A stretch of 64,000 nucleotides of DNA from assembly GCF_005887095.1 (NCBI RefSeq), contig NZ_PNCI01000002.1, positions 61,182 through 125,181 on the forward strand, given 5' to 3'. The position numbers were made by a program, and so were the translations under genes. Under the pieces are notes generated by a model that did not search any database, had not been told where the DNA came from, and saw nothing but the letters and a program-made list of their open reading frames with translations. The stretch's first letter is position 1, and each line of letters starts with the position of its first letter. Positions 16,349 to 25,977 of this stretch are shown here, piece after piece. Source of the DNA: Pseudoalteromonas rubra (GTDB lineage Bacteria; Pseudomonadota; Gammaproteobacteria; Enterobacterales; Alteromonadaceae).

Positions 16349-16726
16349 ATGGACCATACACAAGCCCATGCTTATCTGCTTAATAAACCTTTTTCTTCCG
16401 TTGGTCAGCCTTTTGGGCCCGGTGTCGATGTATTTAAAGTGAAAGACAAGATGTTTGCGACACTGGCTCCGGGCAAATATAACGAAGGAGAGGTCCGTCA
16501 CTGGTGGCTGAATCTGAAGTGTGACCCGGATGAGGCGCATGCTTTGCGGGACATTTTTGATGCGGTTATTCCCGGTTACCATATGAACAAACGGTTGTGG
16601 AATACAGTGATCCTGGATGGCTCTGTGCCCCGCGGAGAAATAGAACGCATGATAGATAACTCGTTCTTGCTGGTGGTGCAAAAAATGACCAAGAAGCAGC
16701 GCGAGGCCATCATGGTGCATCTTTAG
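16349..16726 (+). CDS. MmcQ/YjbR family protein
   Basis: A 125-residue protein with the YjbR pattern: a short helix with the conserved VFKVKDKMFATL strand, LKCDPDEAHALRD, and a closing VPRGEIERMIDNSFLLV. YjbR has a CyaY-like fold and is annotated as DNA-binding, but its role is not established. The ATG at 16349 (CAAAGGAACATCAAT before it) is preferred to an earlier in-frame ATG at 16313 that adds unconserved residues. Confidence 0.8.
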   Translation: MDHTQAHAYLLNKPFSSVGQPFGPGVDVFKVKDKMFATLAPGKYNEGEVRHWWLNLKCDPDEAHALRDIFDAVIPGYHMNKRLWNTVILDGSVPRGEIERMIDNSFLLVVQKMTKKQREAIMVHL

Positions 16727-16787
16727 TTTTTATACGTAATTGAGTTATTCTTATCGGTGAATAGGATAATAACAATTACATGACACT

Positions 16788-18635
16788 ATGCGTTACCAGT
16801 TTGATGACTTTGAGTTCGACAGCACTGATTTGATTTTGCATCGCGCAGGTGAAGCGCTGGCAATTCGTCATAATGAAGCAAAACTGCTGACTTTGCTGCT
16901 GGAAAATACGCATCGCGTGCTCAGCAAAGAAGAGATCCTGAATGAAGTCTGGCAGGGGAAAGTGGTCTCTGATCAGGCGGTATTCCAAAATATCAGCCAT
17001 TTACGGGCTTTGTTCGGCAACGATGCCATTAAAACCTATGCAAAGCGAGGCTACCAGTGGCAACGTCCGGTAAATGAGCCAGTAATAGCTCAGGTAACCA
17101 GTCCAAAAACAGCGCTCAGTGATGTTGAGGGAAAGCCAGTTGCAGCATTCATTGCAGCGACTGCGTCGGGGTATGGCTCAGGCATAAAGTGGTTTGGTAT
17201 ATCACTGTGCGCTTTATTGATCCTGTTTGTTGCGACTTTTATCAGCCAGAGCGATGAACCTCAGCAGGCGCCCTTTACACTGACTTACCTGCCATTCGAA
17301 GGCGTTGAACCCGAAAAGTGGCAACTACAAGACACAACCCGGCTGGACTTTACCCCTCTTGCCACGCTTTCTGCTGCGGATTTCAGAACATCACAGGAAC
17401 TGGTTTATCCCAAGGTTGCGGCGCAGCATCCGGTGATCCTCACTGCCAGTGTGCGCCAGGTCGATGCCTTCTGGTACCTGACCTTTTGGTTGAAGGGCCC
17501 GGCAGGGCAATGGCAGGGGGTATTGCACGGTGAAACACCTGAAAGGGTGCAACAGCAGCTCTATCATCACCTCACTCAGCCTGTGGTCCAGTCTTTATTG
17601 CAAAACCCTCACTCTCCGGATCTGAAGCTGGCCATGCTGACTCAGGCTCATCAGGAGGCAGCGGAAGATTTGATCCTGTTGGGCGCCTTGGTCAATGCTT
17701 ATCTCGATGTTCGGGAGCTGGACAAAGCGATGGTAATGGCTGAGAAACTGGCGGTGCAGGCCAAAGCGCAAGCCAACTCACTGCAACTGGGCCGTGCACT
17801 GGCTTATCAGGGGGAAATTCTGTCGCGTAAAAACCTGGTTGACCTTAGCCTGATAAGGTTAGATGCCGCACTGGAGGCGCTGGCAATGAGCCAGGATCTG
17901 AGGGCACAGGCAGATGTCTGGCACAGTCGTTCCTGGTTACATCATTTACAACGGGATTATGAGCAGGTCAAAGCCAGTTTGCTGCACTCGGCACAGCTGG
18001 CACGGCAGGCGAAGGACATTGCCAGAGAGCTGGATGCCCTGACTTACCTGTCGATTATGGCGAGTAAAAACCAGCAGGATAATGACAAATACCTTTACCT
18101 GCGGCAGGCGGAGGAGAAAATGCGACATTATGCACTGCCGATTTATCATTTTGCCAAAGTGCCCTTTCACTATGCCATTTTTGCAGAAAAGCCAGCCGAC
18201 AAAGAGCCTCACTACCGACGGGTGCTGGAATATACCGCACTGACGCCGAACCATTGGGTGGCTCAATCCAGCCGTAAATCGTTGGTGCGTTACTATCTCA
18301 GTGAAGCTCGCTATGACGAGGCCAAGTCTCTGATTGACAGTGTGAGCCAGAACAATGCAGAAAATGCTTATCTGGCGGTGATGTATGCTGCGGCGGTGCA
18401 AACTCAGGCCGAGCTGTTGCCCCTTGCGCTGCGTGCCTTTGAGCTGGCGCAGTTATCGGGAGATCGCCGCATTGGTCTCGATGTGGCCTTGTTGTTGTGC
18501 CAGATGCCAGTAGAATCGGGTGTAAATAGCGATTTCTATGTGCACTATATCAGCGAGCACGCGACACCAGATTGGCGCACTCAGAATGAAGCACAGTTAC
18601 TGGCGCTCAATCTGACTTCAGTGGGGGCGGAATGA
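16788..18635 (+). CDS. CadC/ToxR-like transmembrane winged-helix regulator with TPR domain
   Basis: A 615-residue membrane-bound regulator. An OmpR-type winged helix fills residues 1-95 (YQFDDFEFD, RVLSKEEILNEVW, DQAVFQNISHLRALF, TYAKRGYQW). A single transmembrane segment follows at about 134-153. The large C-terminal part is mainly helical with TPR-like repeats (LGRALAYQGEILSRKNLVDL) and would lie in the periplasm, sensing a signal that the winged helix then converts to transcription. Length and layout are normal for the many CadC-like proteins of this lineage. The target is unknown; the gene is single and convergent with the lipid-modification pair. Confidence 0.85.
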   Translation: MRYQFDDFEFDSTDLILHRAGEALAIRHNEAKLLTLLLENTHRVLSKEEILNEVWQGKVVSDQAVFQNISHLRALFGNDAIKTYAKRGYQWQRPVNEPVIAQVTSPKTALSDVEGKPVAAFIAATASGYGSGIKWFGISLCALLILFVATFISQSDEPQQAPFTLTYLPFEGVEPEKWQLQDTTRLDFTPLATLSAADFRTSQELVYPKVAAQHPVILTASVRQVDAFWYLTFWLKGPAGQWQGVLHGETPERVQQQLYHHLTQPVVQSLLQNPHSPDLKLAMLTQAHQEAAEDLILLGALVNAYLDVRELDKAMVMAEKLAVQAKAQANSLQLGRALAYQGEILSRKNLVDLSLIRLDAALEALAMSQDLRAQADVWHSRSWLHHLQRDYEQVKASLLHSAQLARQAKDIARELDALTYLSIMASKNQQDNDKYLYLRQAEEKMRHYALPIYHFAKVPFHYAIFAEKPADKEPHYRRVLEYTALTPNHWVAQSSRKSLVRYYLSEARYDEAKSLIDSVSQNNAENAYLAVMYAAAVQTQAELLPLALRAFELAQLSGDRRIGLDVALLLCQMPVESGVNSDFYVHYISEHATPDWRTQNEAQLLALNLTSVGAE

Positions 18636-18640
18636 CGTGC

Positions 18641-18673
18641 CAGACTCAGCGGCTATCAGGGTCGCTGAGTCTG
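18641..18673. terminator. Bidirectional hairpin between convergent genes
   Basis: CAGACTCAGCG and CGCTGAGTCTG form a perfect 11-bp stem with an 11-base loop, midway between the CadC-like gene and the DUF1295 gene. There is no T-run on either side, so it may act as a 3'-end stabiliser or a weak terminator. Confidence 0.5.
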
Positions 18674-18686
18674 ACTGATTATGGGA

Positions 18687-19430
18687 TTAGTATACGAAAG
18701 GGATCAGTTTCTTTGTTTTTGCCGCGTACTGATCAAACTTCTCGCCATATCGCTCTGATAGGTAGCTATCAAGTGCCGGGATGTGGAAGCTGATGAAAGA
18801 GTAAGCCATAAAGAAAGGCAGCAGCAGCGTCCAGTAGTTGTAGCTCAGCAAGCACCAGCCCGTGAACAGTACCACATCACCAAAGTAGTTAATGTGCATT
18901 GAATGTTTAAACAGTCCTTCGGTGTAGCACTGACCTTTGTTGGCCGGGTCCTGTTTCCACCATTTTCTCTGGATCTCTGAGCCACTATTGAGGTAGGAGC
19001 CAACCGCCAGCAGAACCAGCGCAACGATATCCAGCGTACCGAACGGAATAACCTCACTTCTGAATGCGCCGCCACCTACCAGCAACAGACCAATTTCAAA
19101 CAGGGCCATAAAACACAGCAGACCCAGCGCTTCACCCCAGTCAATTCTGCGCTGTAACAGATATAGCACAGTAATGGCATGGCGGATCCAGTAGACAAAT
19201 ACACAACCAAGCATGATCAGGGCTCTGTCCTGATCAACCAATACCCACTGTTGAGAGAATAGTTGACCAATGTGAGTCCAGCCATCGGCCATTGCCAGCC
19301 AGGCACAGAAAAGGACCAGGCCAAAGTGCAGACCGACAAAAGTCCATCTTTGCGCCAGCGTGCGGCCGTGTTCGCGGTTGACCCCACCTCCGGCGTTTTG
19401 ACTGTCCGGGGTCTGATTTACTGTTTCCAT
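18687..19430 (-). CDS. DUF1295-type multi-pass membrane protein (steroid reductase/ICMT-like)
   Basis: A 247-residue polytopic protein with about six hydrophobic segments. Its C-terminal half (YTEGLFKHSMHINYFGDVVLFTGW ... PALDSYLSERYGEKFDQYAAKTKKLIPFVY) carries the pattern of DUF1295 and isoprenylcysteine methyltransferase-like enzymes, where the Y-x-E-GLF-x-x-x-x-HxNYxG and RYG-x-x-F-x-x-Y motifs bind a nucleotide or SAM cofactor. The start at 19430 (AAGGAAAAAAC before it) is preferred to one 18 bases upstream. It follows the sterol-desaturase gene by 44 bases in the same direction, so both probably modify a membrane lipid. Confidence 0.72.
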   Translation of the reverse strand: METVNQTPDSQNAGGGVNREHGRTLAQRWTFVGLHFGLVLFCAWLAMADGWTHIGQLFSQQWVLVDQDRALIMLGCVFVYWIRHAITVLYLLQRRIDWGEALGLLCFMALFEIGLLLVGGGAFRSEVIPFGTLDIVALVLLAVGSYLNSGSEIQRKWWKQDPANKGQCYTEGLFKHSMHINYFGDVVLFTGWCLLSYNYWTLLLPFFMAYSFISFHIPALDSYLSERYGEKFDQYAAKTKKLIPFVY

Positions 19431-19474
19431 GTTTTTTCCTTCAATCATATTAGCTTAGAATTAGGTGTTGGTTG

Positions 19475-20743
19475 CTACTGGGGCTCAGCAGTCAGTTCAA
19501 CAGGTTGCACTGGGCGGGTGCGGTAGACCAGGTAGTTGCACACAGAGATCAGTGCCAGCGTGGCGGTGCTCAGAGTTATCCAGTCTGCTTGATTGGTATC
19601 GATAGCCCAATACAAAATTAACCCGTACAGCAGCTGAGTGACGGCTTCCATATGCAGGCCCAGCTTGGCACCGTCAAAGACCAGACCGTTAAAATGGCAC
19701 AGCCAGAAAAACAGCAGAGACATACTCACCAAAGGTAAGGTTGGCAGATCTCCAAAGTAACTCATCAGGTAGGTAAACAACATCACTATGCTGCTAAAGC
19801 GCACAAATGCAGTCCATTTGGTGCGTTTGCAAATATACGGGTCTTTGGGTTTAAAATCTTTAGAGCGTACTTTGGCGCTGAGTGAGTAAAAGTCGGCTTT
19901 ATTGGCCTTTTTAGGTAGCCAGGCTGGTGGTGCAAAAATAGAGCAGAACACTTCAAAGACTGAGCTGGAACATTTGATCTTTTGCCAGATGGTTTTTAAA
20001 TAATAGGAGTTGATCACCAGAGGACTAAAACTGGGGTATGACTCGCGCACGCCATATACCACAGGATCGTCGTCCAGCTCTCGTTGGTACGTGCCAAACA
20101 AGCGGTCCCAGATGATCAAAATACCACCATAGTTTTTGTCTATATAGGCGCGATTGCGGGCATGGTGGACACGGTGTAGCGACGGCGTATTGAAGATTTT
20201 ATCGGCGCGAGGCGTCTTTTTCAGATACTTGGTATGAATGCAAAATGCCCAGATGATTTGCGTGTAGCTGGCTGCCAGGAATACTTCCAGCGAAATACCC
20301 ATAAACGCCATCGGGATAAAAGTCATCCACATGGTCAGCTCAGTGAAATAGCTAATCCGAATGGACACGCCAAAATTAAAGTTTTCCGCGGTATGATGCA
20401 CCAGATGATCGGCCCAAAACAGCCCTATCATGTGGTGAAAGCGATGATTCCAGTAGTATAAAAAGTCATAGACAAAGAATGCCAATACGTAGATCAGGGG
20501 GTTGCTCTGATCCAGGTTAAACAGGCGATACTCATTATAAACCAGGGTATAAAGTGCCACCACGGCGAGCAAAAAAATAAATGATAAACCCAGGTTGCCA
20601 AGCGCAATGGTGGCATTTGTGAGTGTATCGTTAAGGCGATAGTTTTTTTGCTTACGCAAAAAGTTGATGGTTGCCAGAATAAATAGCGGCCCCAGATAGA
20701 AGGGCAGGGTATACATTACTTCTTCGGTAAAGTTGAGATCCAT
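19475..20743 (-). CDS. Sterol desaturase/fatty acid hydroxylase superfamily protein
   Basis: A 422-residue membrane protein. The di-iron histidine boxes of PF04116 are clear: HRFHH, HLVHHTAE, and HRVHHARN near residue 180. Several transmembrane helices flank them, and an extra C-terminal hydrophobic region (about 310-405) makes it longer than the minimal family. It would hydroxylate or desaturate a lipid, sterol or carotenoid-like substrate in the membrane. AAGGGA precedes the ATG. It forms an operon with the DUF1295 gene. A second member of the family is encoded at 53220-54035. Confidence 0.85.
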   Translation of the reverse strand: MDLNFTEEVMYTLPFYLGPLFILATINFLRKQKNYRLNDTLTNATIALGNLGLSFIFLLAVVALYTLVYNEYRLFNLDQSNPLIYVLAFFVYDFLYYWNHRFHHMIGLFWADHLVHHTAENFNFGVSIRISYFTELTMWMTFIPMAFMGISLEVFLAASYTQIIWAFCIHTKYLKKTPRADKIFNTPSLHRVHHARNRAYIDKNYGGILIIWDRLFGTYQRELDDDPVVYGVRESYPSFSPLVINSYYLKTIWQKIKCSSSVFEVFCSIFAPPAWLPKKANKADFYSLSAKVRSKDFKPKDPYICKRTKWTAFVRFSSIVMLFTYLMSYFGDLPTLPLVSMSLLFFWLCHFNGLVFDGAKLGLHMEAVTQLLYGLILYWAIDTNQADWITLSTATLALISVCNYLVYRTRPVQPVELTAEPQ

Positions 20744-21142
20744 GTTAATCCCTTAGTGTGTCGTCTGAATAAGTGTACGGTTTACCATGCAAAGGCAGAT
20801 AAGTGCGCATATCTCACCCACATCGCCACAATGGATGTGTTGTAAGCATCTTGTTGTGGAAGTGAGGTAAAATATTTATATCCATGTTAACATTAAATTA
20901 TCTTTTATTTCACGTTTTTTGTGTTACGCCACATTACAGTGAACAGTATTCTGTTGCAGAGTCTTTACTTCCATCCTATTTCAAAGCTGAGCGTTTGGTT
21001 AACATTGTGTTCTTCAAATGTGAATAAAAAATGGATCTAGAATAAATCTTTTGTTTTCATTTCTAAGAGGGAATAAAACTTGAGTATTTGCTCAACCTAC
21101 TTTTAACCGTGCCGATAGAGTCTTTGAGATATAAAAAAGGAA
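20744..21142. other. Intergenic region, about 400 bases
   Basis: No gene is seen. It must hold the minus-strand promoter of the lipid-modification pair and may hold the old promoter of the truncated gene that starts at 21143. It is AT-rich, with no clear repeat or RNA. Confidence 0.4.
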
Positions 21143-21271
21143 ATGAAAACAATGAAAAAGCATATGTTACCGTTACTGAGTTTGATGGCACCAGCCGTAA
21201 TTGTGCAGGCCGCTGATATACCTACAAAAGTGATCAGTCAGGACTTTGATAACGCTTATTGGATCTTATGA
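21143..21271 (+). pseudogene. Truncated N-terminus of a secreted protein
   Basis: A 42-codon frame that begins with a good signal peptide (MKKHMLPLLSLMAPAVIVQAA) and a mature start (DIPTKVISQDFDNAYWIL), then ends at TGA. AAAAAAGG precedes it. The end overlaps by 16 bases the 3' end of the antiparallel DUF1579-like gene. This looks like a secreted-protein gene cut by deletion or insertion, with its neighbour's 3' end at the junction. The family of the lost protein was not recognised. Confidence 0.5.
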
Positions 21272-21762
21272 TAAATACCATAAAACAGGGTTTGCCAGGA
21301 CTTGCCGTTATTATTGGAAGACTGCCAGTGCTGGTGAACCGTGTCGTTCTTTTTAGGTTGCCAGGTAATGCGATGTAAAACGGGCTTACCCTCACTGTCC
21401 TGCCCGGGACCTTGCAATACCATGCCGTTATTGTCCCTGTTGCCATTGAGCTGCAGCAGTAACCCCGCGTTGTCAGTCCAGCTCTGGTGCCACTGCTGTT
21501 GTTGCTTGTCGAAGATATTCAGACTTTTACCCTGATAGCCGGAAACAGCCTGATATTCTTCTAAAATCACACACCCATTGAGTATCTTAGTGATTTTGCT
21601 GTTGCCTGCAAATTGCCCCTTGGACATGACCCGCCATTCCCCTATCCAAAAATCAAAGGCATGATATTGAGGGCTGTCACATAACGAACGCGCATGGACA
21701 GAGCCGGCGCAGCAGCTGAGTAAAAGCGAACATAGGATCTTTTTGAACATGTGGCGATACAT
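21256..21762 (-). CDS. Secreted DUF1579-like protein
   Basis: A 168-residue exported protein: signal peptide to VHA (about residue 24), then the DUF1579-like pattern of a small lipocalin-type beta-barrel (FDFWIGEWRV, SKITKILNGCVILEEY, KSLNIFDKQQQQWHQSWTDN, LHRITWQ). The function of these proteins is not established. ATG codons at 21762 and 21750 are both possible; the second removes four residues before the signal core. Its 3' end runs into the truncated secreted gene on the other strand. Confidence 0.68.
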   Translation of the reverse strand: MYRHMFKKILCSLLLSCCAGSVHARSLCDSPQYHAFDFWIGEWRVMSKGQFAGNSKITKILNGCVILEEYQAVSGYQGKSLNIFDKQQQQWHQSWTDNAGLLLQLNGNRDNNGMVLQGPGQDSEGKPVLHRITWQPKKNDTVHQHWQSSNNNGKSWQTLFYGIYHKIQ

Positions 21763-21873
21763 TCCGTATTGTGGACTATCTGAGTGACAGTCAAATCCGC
21801 AATTCTTAATAAAAATAGTCAGTTTTACGCGAATTAGGCAAGGTGGGGAAAGCGAGTTTCCCCAAATTCATCG

Positions 21874-23529
21874 TTATTCTTGATTTAGTGCCAGCCAGTT
21901 GAGCTTCCAGTTAGTGTCGTGAGAGTGGAGTTTTAGTGTATGTTTACCCGCAGCCAGATAAATACGTTCTCCTTGTTGTGTTTGCCAGTCATTGTATCCG
22001 CCTGTGCCACGGACCGCGTGCGTCGAGATTGGTTTATCATCAACTTTGACGGTAAACCCTTTGCTGTCGCGGGGTCCGGCGATACGGTAGCTAAGACGAT
22101 AGTAGCCACTTTTGCTAACGTTGATCTGATAATCAAGCTGAGCATCCTCAGCAATGCCATCGCCACCGGTCAGATTTAAGCGTCCGTCTGTGTCTGACGT
22201 GCGGGCGGTATTAGCACCAGTCACGGCGTAAGCATACTCTGCCTCTATGCGACCTGGCACCGACAGCGCTTTGCCGCGGGTTTTGACCAGGTTGCTGTAA
22301 TTACTTTGCAGGTTGCGACGCACTGCAACTACCGTATATTCGTATACATTGGGAGAGGCATTGGCATCGGTAAATTGGGTATCAATGACATTGTCGGCAA
22401 TCAGTTCAAACATCGAGCCTGCGCTGTGATTGCGATAGATTCGATAACCCGACACATCCTGTTCCGTACTGCGGTCCCAGCTTAATGTGGCGTACCCATT
22501 GCTCTGCGACAGGGTTAAGTTTGTCACCGACTGAGGGTAGGCAAACTGTTGATCCCGGCGTCGCTGCTCCTGCTTCTGTACCATGACGAGTTGCTGTTGG
22601 AATCGACGGGAGGCTTTGCTTTGCTCCGGCGCAGGACCGTCCAGTGCGACACGAAACCCTTCGGCCGCACCAGCAAAGTCTTCGGGCATGCTTCCACGAC
22701 GGGTAACCGGCCAGATATTCCAGTGCCAGCTGCTGCCTCTTACCGAGCGGCGTTCGCATTGACCTGATTGAAAGGCGCGGCCATTTTCGCTGGCTTGCTG
22801 ATAATTGTCCTGGTAGCAATCACCCAGTATTTCAGCGACATTGCTGAGCATATCGTGCAAGCCGTAGGGATTTGATTGGTACATGCCGACGACACTGGCA
22901 TAGGTCGCGTGATCAACGCAATCGGCAAACCCGTCAACAAAGTTCACATAAGTACTGTTGGTGGTGCGTTGTAGCGCGTTTTCACCACTGAGATCTGCTG
23001 TATTCTCATACTGACACACCGAAGGATGCTTGGGGTCATCGCCAAAGTAAAAGCCGCTTGTTGTCCCCCCACGTGCTGCATACTCCCATTCGGCTTCACT
23101 GGGTAGTCGATAGGGCTTCCCGGTCGTTTTTGCCAGCCAGTCTACATAAGCTTTGGCGCCAGTCCAGCTTACGCAGATAGCAGGCTGGAAATCGTTGACT
23201 GTCAGGCTGTTGTTATCCCAGCTGCCCGGTGTGTTGCCAATAAACCAGCTATCAAGCTGGTGATAGCATTCCTGGGGCGCCACAAAACCTGTGGCTTCGA
23301 CGAAGCGTCGGTACTCTCTGACCGTCACTTCATATTTGCCCAGACTGAACTCGGGCAGTGTGACCGTGTGAACGGGCAGGCTGTTCTCATTGTCAGAGCT
23401 GCCCATTGCGAAACTGCCTGCCGGAAGTGTGACCATAATGGGCTCAATGGGGGAGGGAGAATTCCCGGCTAGTGTCGGTGCACAGATTGTCAGCAATATC
23501 AGTGTTGAACAGGGGAGTGTGATTTTCAT
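21874..23529 (-). CDS. Secreted SUMF1/FGE-like protein with FN3 and carbohydrate-binding domains
   Basis: A 551-residue exported protein. The SUMF1/EgtB/PvdO fold spans about residues 30-295 (LPAGSFAMGSSD, SLGKYEVTVREYRRF, PSEAEWEYAARGG, PYGLHDMLSNVAEI, RRSVRGSSWHW, AAEGFRVAL). A fibronectin type III domain covers about 330-425, and a CBM6/35-like jelly roll about 430-551 (GRIEAEYAYA, GYYRLSYRIAG, WKLNWLAL). In true formylglycine-generating enzymes two cysteines bind copper after the RGGS motif; here the segment RGSSWHWNIWP lacks both, so it should not make formylglycine. A glycan-binding surface role is more likely. AGGAAAA precedes the ATG. Confidence 0.8.
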   Translation of the reverse strand: MKITLPCSTLILLTICAPTLAGNSPSPIEPIMVTLPAGSFAMGSSDNENSLPVHTVTLPEFSLGKYEVTVREYRRFVEATGFVAPQECYHQLDSWFIGNTPGSWDNNSLTVNDFQPAICVSWTGAKAYVDWLAKTTGKPYRLPSEAEWEYAARGGTTSGFYFGDDPKHPSVCQYENTADLSGENALQRTTNSTYVNFVDGFADCVDHATYASVVGMYQSNPYGLHDMLSNVAEILGDCYQDNYQQASENGRAFQSGQCERRSVRGSSWHWNIWPVTRRGSMPEDFAGAAEGFRVALDGPAPEQSKASRRFQQQLVMVQKQEQRRRDQQFAYPQSVTNLTLSQSNGYATLSWDRSTEQDVSGYRIYRNHSAGSMFELIADNVIDTQFTDANASPNVYEYTVVAVRRNLQSNYSNLVKTRGKALSVPGRIEAEYAYAVTGANTARTSDTDGRLNLTGGDGIAEDAQLDYQINVSKSGYYRLSYRIAGPRDSKGFTVKVDDKPISTHAVRGTGGYNDWQTQQGERIYLAAGKHTLKLHSHDTNWKLNWLALNQE

Positions 23530-23787
23530 GATTATTTTTCCTGTAAAAAAGACGCTTTCACCATGCCTAACCAGCGAGGGTGAAATCCTAGCGATTTTTT
23601 ACAAAGTGAGAAAAATAGAAATATTTTAGATTGGGTTAAATAGAAATGGCTAACTAACGTATTGATATATTTGTTTATTTAATTTTTTGAGGCGCTGCGA
23701 AATTTAAGTCAGCGTGAAAATGCAGGGAAGGTAAATGAAACACGTTGAAAGAAACTCTGGCCGCAGGGTACGGCCAGATAAACAGGC

Positions 23788-25380
23788 TTACTGTTCAGCA
23801 GCCTGTTTTGCCAGGTACTCGTCATAAGTCCCCTGGAAGTCAATGATCTGACCGTCTTTGATTTCCCATATACGGGTGGCCAAAGACGATACGAACTGGC
23901 GGTCGTGTGACACGAAGAACAAGGTGCCTTCGTACTGTTCCAGTGCCATATTCAATGATTCAATGGATTCCATGTCCATGTGGTTGGTCGGTTCATCCAT
24001 CAACAGAATGTTAGGTTTGTGCATCATCAGCTTACCAAACAGCATGCGACCTTGCTCACCCCCGGAAATCACCTTAACTGACTTTTTAATGTCGTTTTGT
24101 GAGAACAGCATACGACCCAGGAAACCCCGTACGACCTGCTCGTCGTCACCTTCCTGTTGCCATTGTTCCATCCACTGGAACAGGTCCAGGTCTTTTTCGA
24201 ACTCGTCCGCGTGATCCTGGGCATAGTAGCCAATGTTGGCATTTTCTGACCACTTAAACGCGCCCGACTTAGGCGCCATACGCCCGGCCAGGGTGTTAAG
24301 CAAGGTTGTTTTACCTACGCCGTTTTCACCAATGATGGCGACTTTTTCACCCACTTCAACTAAGCCATTGAGGCCACTAAACAGCACCTCTTCATAACCT
24401 TGCGACAGGGTTTCCAGCTCCAGCGCATTGCGGAACAATTGTTTGGACTGTTCGAAGCGAATAAACGGGTTTTGACGGCTTGAAGCTTTAACTTCTTCCA
24501 GCTGGATCTTATCAATCTGTTTGGCACGCGACGTGGCTTGCTTCGCTTTAGAGGCATTCGCCGAGAAGCGAGAAACAAACTGCTGAAGTTCAGTGATCTG
24601 GGCTTTCTTCTTAGCGTTGTCAGCAAGCAGGCGCTCCCGTGCCTGAGTGGCAGCCAGCATGTATTCGTCATAGTTGCCCGGATAAATACGCAGCTCACCA
24701 TAGTCGATATCGGCCATGTGAGTACATACCGAGTTCAAAAAGTGACGGTCGTGCGAGATGATGATCATGGTGCAGTCACGCTGATTCAGTACGTCTTCCA
24801 GCCACTTGATGGTATAGATGTCCAAGTTGTTGGTCGGTTCGTCGAGCAGCATGATATCTGGTTCGGCAAACAGTACCTGAGCCAGCAATACCCGCAGTTT
24901 CCAGCCTGGTGCCACCTCTGACATAGGTCCGTAGTGCTGCTCTGTTGGGATGCCCACGCCCAGCAACAGCTCACCGGCTTTGGCTTCGGCGGCATACCCA
25001 TCCATTTCTGCGAATTGAGTTTCAAGGTCGGCGACTTTCATGCCGTCTTCTTCACTCATTTCCGGCAAAGCATAAATGCGGTCGCGTTCCTGTTTCACTT
25101 CCCATAGCTCTTTGTGACCCATGATCACCGTATCGACCACCGAGAATTCCTCGTAGGCAAACTGATCCTGGTTTAGCTTGGCAATGCGCTCATTCGGATC
25201 ATAAGAGACGTTGCCTGCGCTGGCCTCCAGTTCTTTGCTGAGGATCTTCATAAAGGTCGATTTACCACAGCCATTGGCACCGATCAGACCGTAGCGATTA
25301 CCGTCGCCAAATTTGACCGAGATATTTTCAAACAGCGGCTTGGCGCCAAACTGCATGGTGATGTTGTTACAAGACAGCAT
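23788..25380 (-). CDS. ybiT: ABC-F family ATPase YbiT
   Basis: A 530-residue protein with two ATP-binding domains and no membrane segment. Walker A motifs are GANGCGKST and GENGVGKTT; Walker B regions read [10 protein letters not shown] and [10 protein letters not shown]; the second signature is SGGEQGR, while the first is the altered APGWKLR that is usual in YbiT. A helical linker (about 245-300) separates them. ABC-F proteins act on the ribosome at the E site. Length matches E. coli YbiT. It is transcribed alone, behind a hairpin at 25405-25431. Confidence 0.92.
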   Translation of the reverse strand: MLSCNNITMQFGAKPLFENISVKFGDGNRYGLIGANGCGKSTFMKILSKELEASAGNVSYDPNERIAKLNQDQFAYEEFSVVDTVIMGHKELWEVKQERDRIYALPEMSEEDGMKVADLETQFAEMDGYAAEAKAGELLLGVGIPTEQHYGPMSEVAPGWKLRVLLAQVLFAEPDIMLLDEPTNNLDIYTIKWLEDVLNQRDCTMIIISHDRHFLNSVCTHMADIDYGELRIYPGNYDEYMLAATQARERLLADNAKKKAQITELQQFVSRFSANASKAKQATSRAKQIDKIQLEEVKASSRQNPFIRFEQSKQLFRNALELETLSQGYEEVLFSGLNGLVEVGEKVAIIGENGVGKTTLLNTLAGRMAPKSGAFKWSENANIGYYAQDHADEFEKDLDLFQWMEQWQQEGDDEQVVRGFLGRMLFSQNDIKKSVKVISGGEQGRMLFGKLMMHKPNILLMDEPTNHMDMESIESLNMALEQYEGTLFFVSHDRQFVSSLATRIWEIKDGQIIDFQGTYDEYLAKQAAEQ

Positions 25381-25404
25381 AAGGGGTGCTCATTAAATTC
25401 AATT

Positions 25405-25431
25405 GCCGCGATTTTAGCACTAAATCGCGGC
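25405..25431 (-). terminator. Hairpin between the small membrane-protein gene and ybiT
   Basis: GCCGCGATTT pairs perfectly with AAATCGCGGC over a 7-base loop. Read on the minus strand it lies about 60 bases after the stop of the upstream gene and 25 bases before the ybiT start. It has no long T-run and may be a terminator or leader structure. Confidence 0.5.
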
Positions 25432-25492
25432 TGGGGGGGAAGGTTATTGCAGTATAACCTGATATGGCTTTATATAGGCTGGCAGCGAGTAA

Positions 25493-25975
25493 TCAGGGTT
25501 TTTTGCGAAGTGCAAACGCGATTGCGCACAAACCCAGGCCAGCAATAAACAGGAACAATCTCCAGAGATTGTTTTCCAAAACAAACTGTGAATAGCTTTT
25601 GAGTGTAACCCCATCTTCTTTGATTACTTCATACACGGTATATGCCGAAATATCAGCGCGATACTTGACCAGTAATTGCACATTGTCGCCCGGCTTAAGA
25701 GGCGCATTGGTTTTTTTGTGCAACACCATTTGAGTACTGCCGGTGTTTATCTTGATGAAATAGCACTTGGCTTTACCACAGGCGGTACTAGACAGATAGG
25801 GTTCACCCAACTGACCTGACACCTCTCTTAAGGAGGTTTTATCGGGCAGATCCAACAAGAACAGGCTCAGTATAATCATCAGCAAACCAATTCCCAGTAT
25901 ATTGGCTAAGCCCTGTTGCCTATCATCTTCATTAGTGTATTCCGAGATGGGCGAGGTATAAGGTTCTTTGTGCAT
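25493..25975 (-). CDS. Hypothetical membrane protein, two terminal TM segments
   Basis: A 160-residue protein, not recognised. A short cytoplasmic N-terminus is followed by a hydrophobic helix (IGLLMIILSLFLLDL, about 29-44), a beta-rich middle (about 50-130, with a Cys pair CGKAKC), and a C-terminal helix (LFLFIAGLGLCAIAFAL) with a basic end. The layout resembles small membrane proteins with an OB- or DUF3592-like periplasmic domain, but no family is claimed. It starts two bases after the stop of the HAD gene, so the two are cotranscribed. Confidence 0.75.
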   Translation of the reverse strand: MHKEPYTSPISEYTNEDDRQQGLANILGIGLLMIILSLFLLDLPDKTSLREVSGQLGEPYLSSTACGKAKCYFIKINTGSTQMVLHKKTNAPLKPGDNVQLLVKYRADISAYTVYEVIKEDGVTLKSYSQFVLENNLWRLFLFIAGLGLCAIAFALRKKP

Positions 25976-25977
25976 TC

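Noticed and set aside
21874..23529. An active formylglycine-generating enzyme
   Set aside because: The cysteine pair needed for copper binding and catalysis is missing from the conserved segment.
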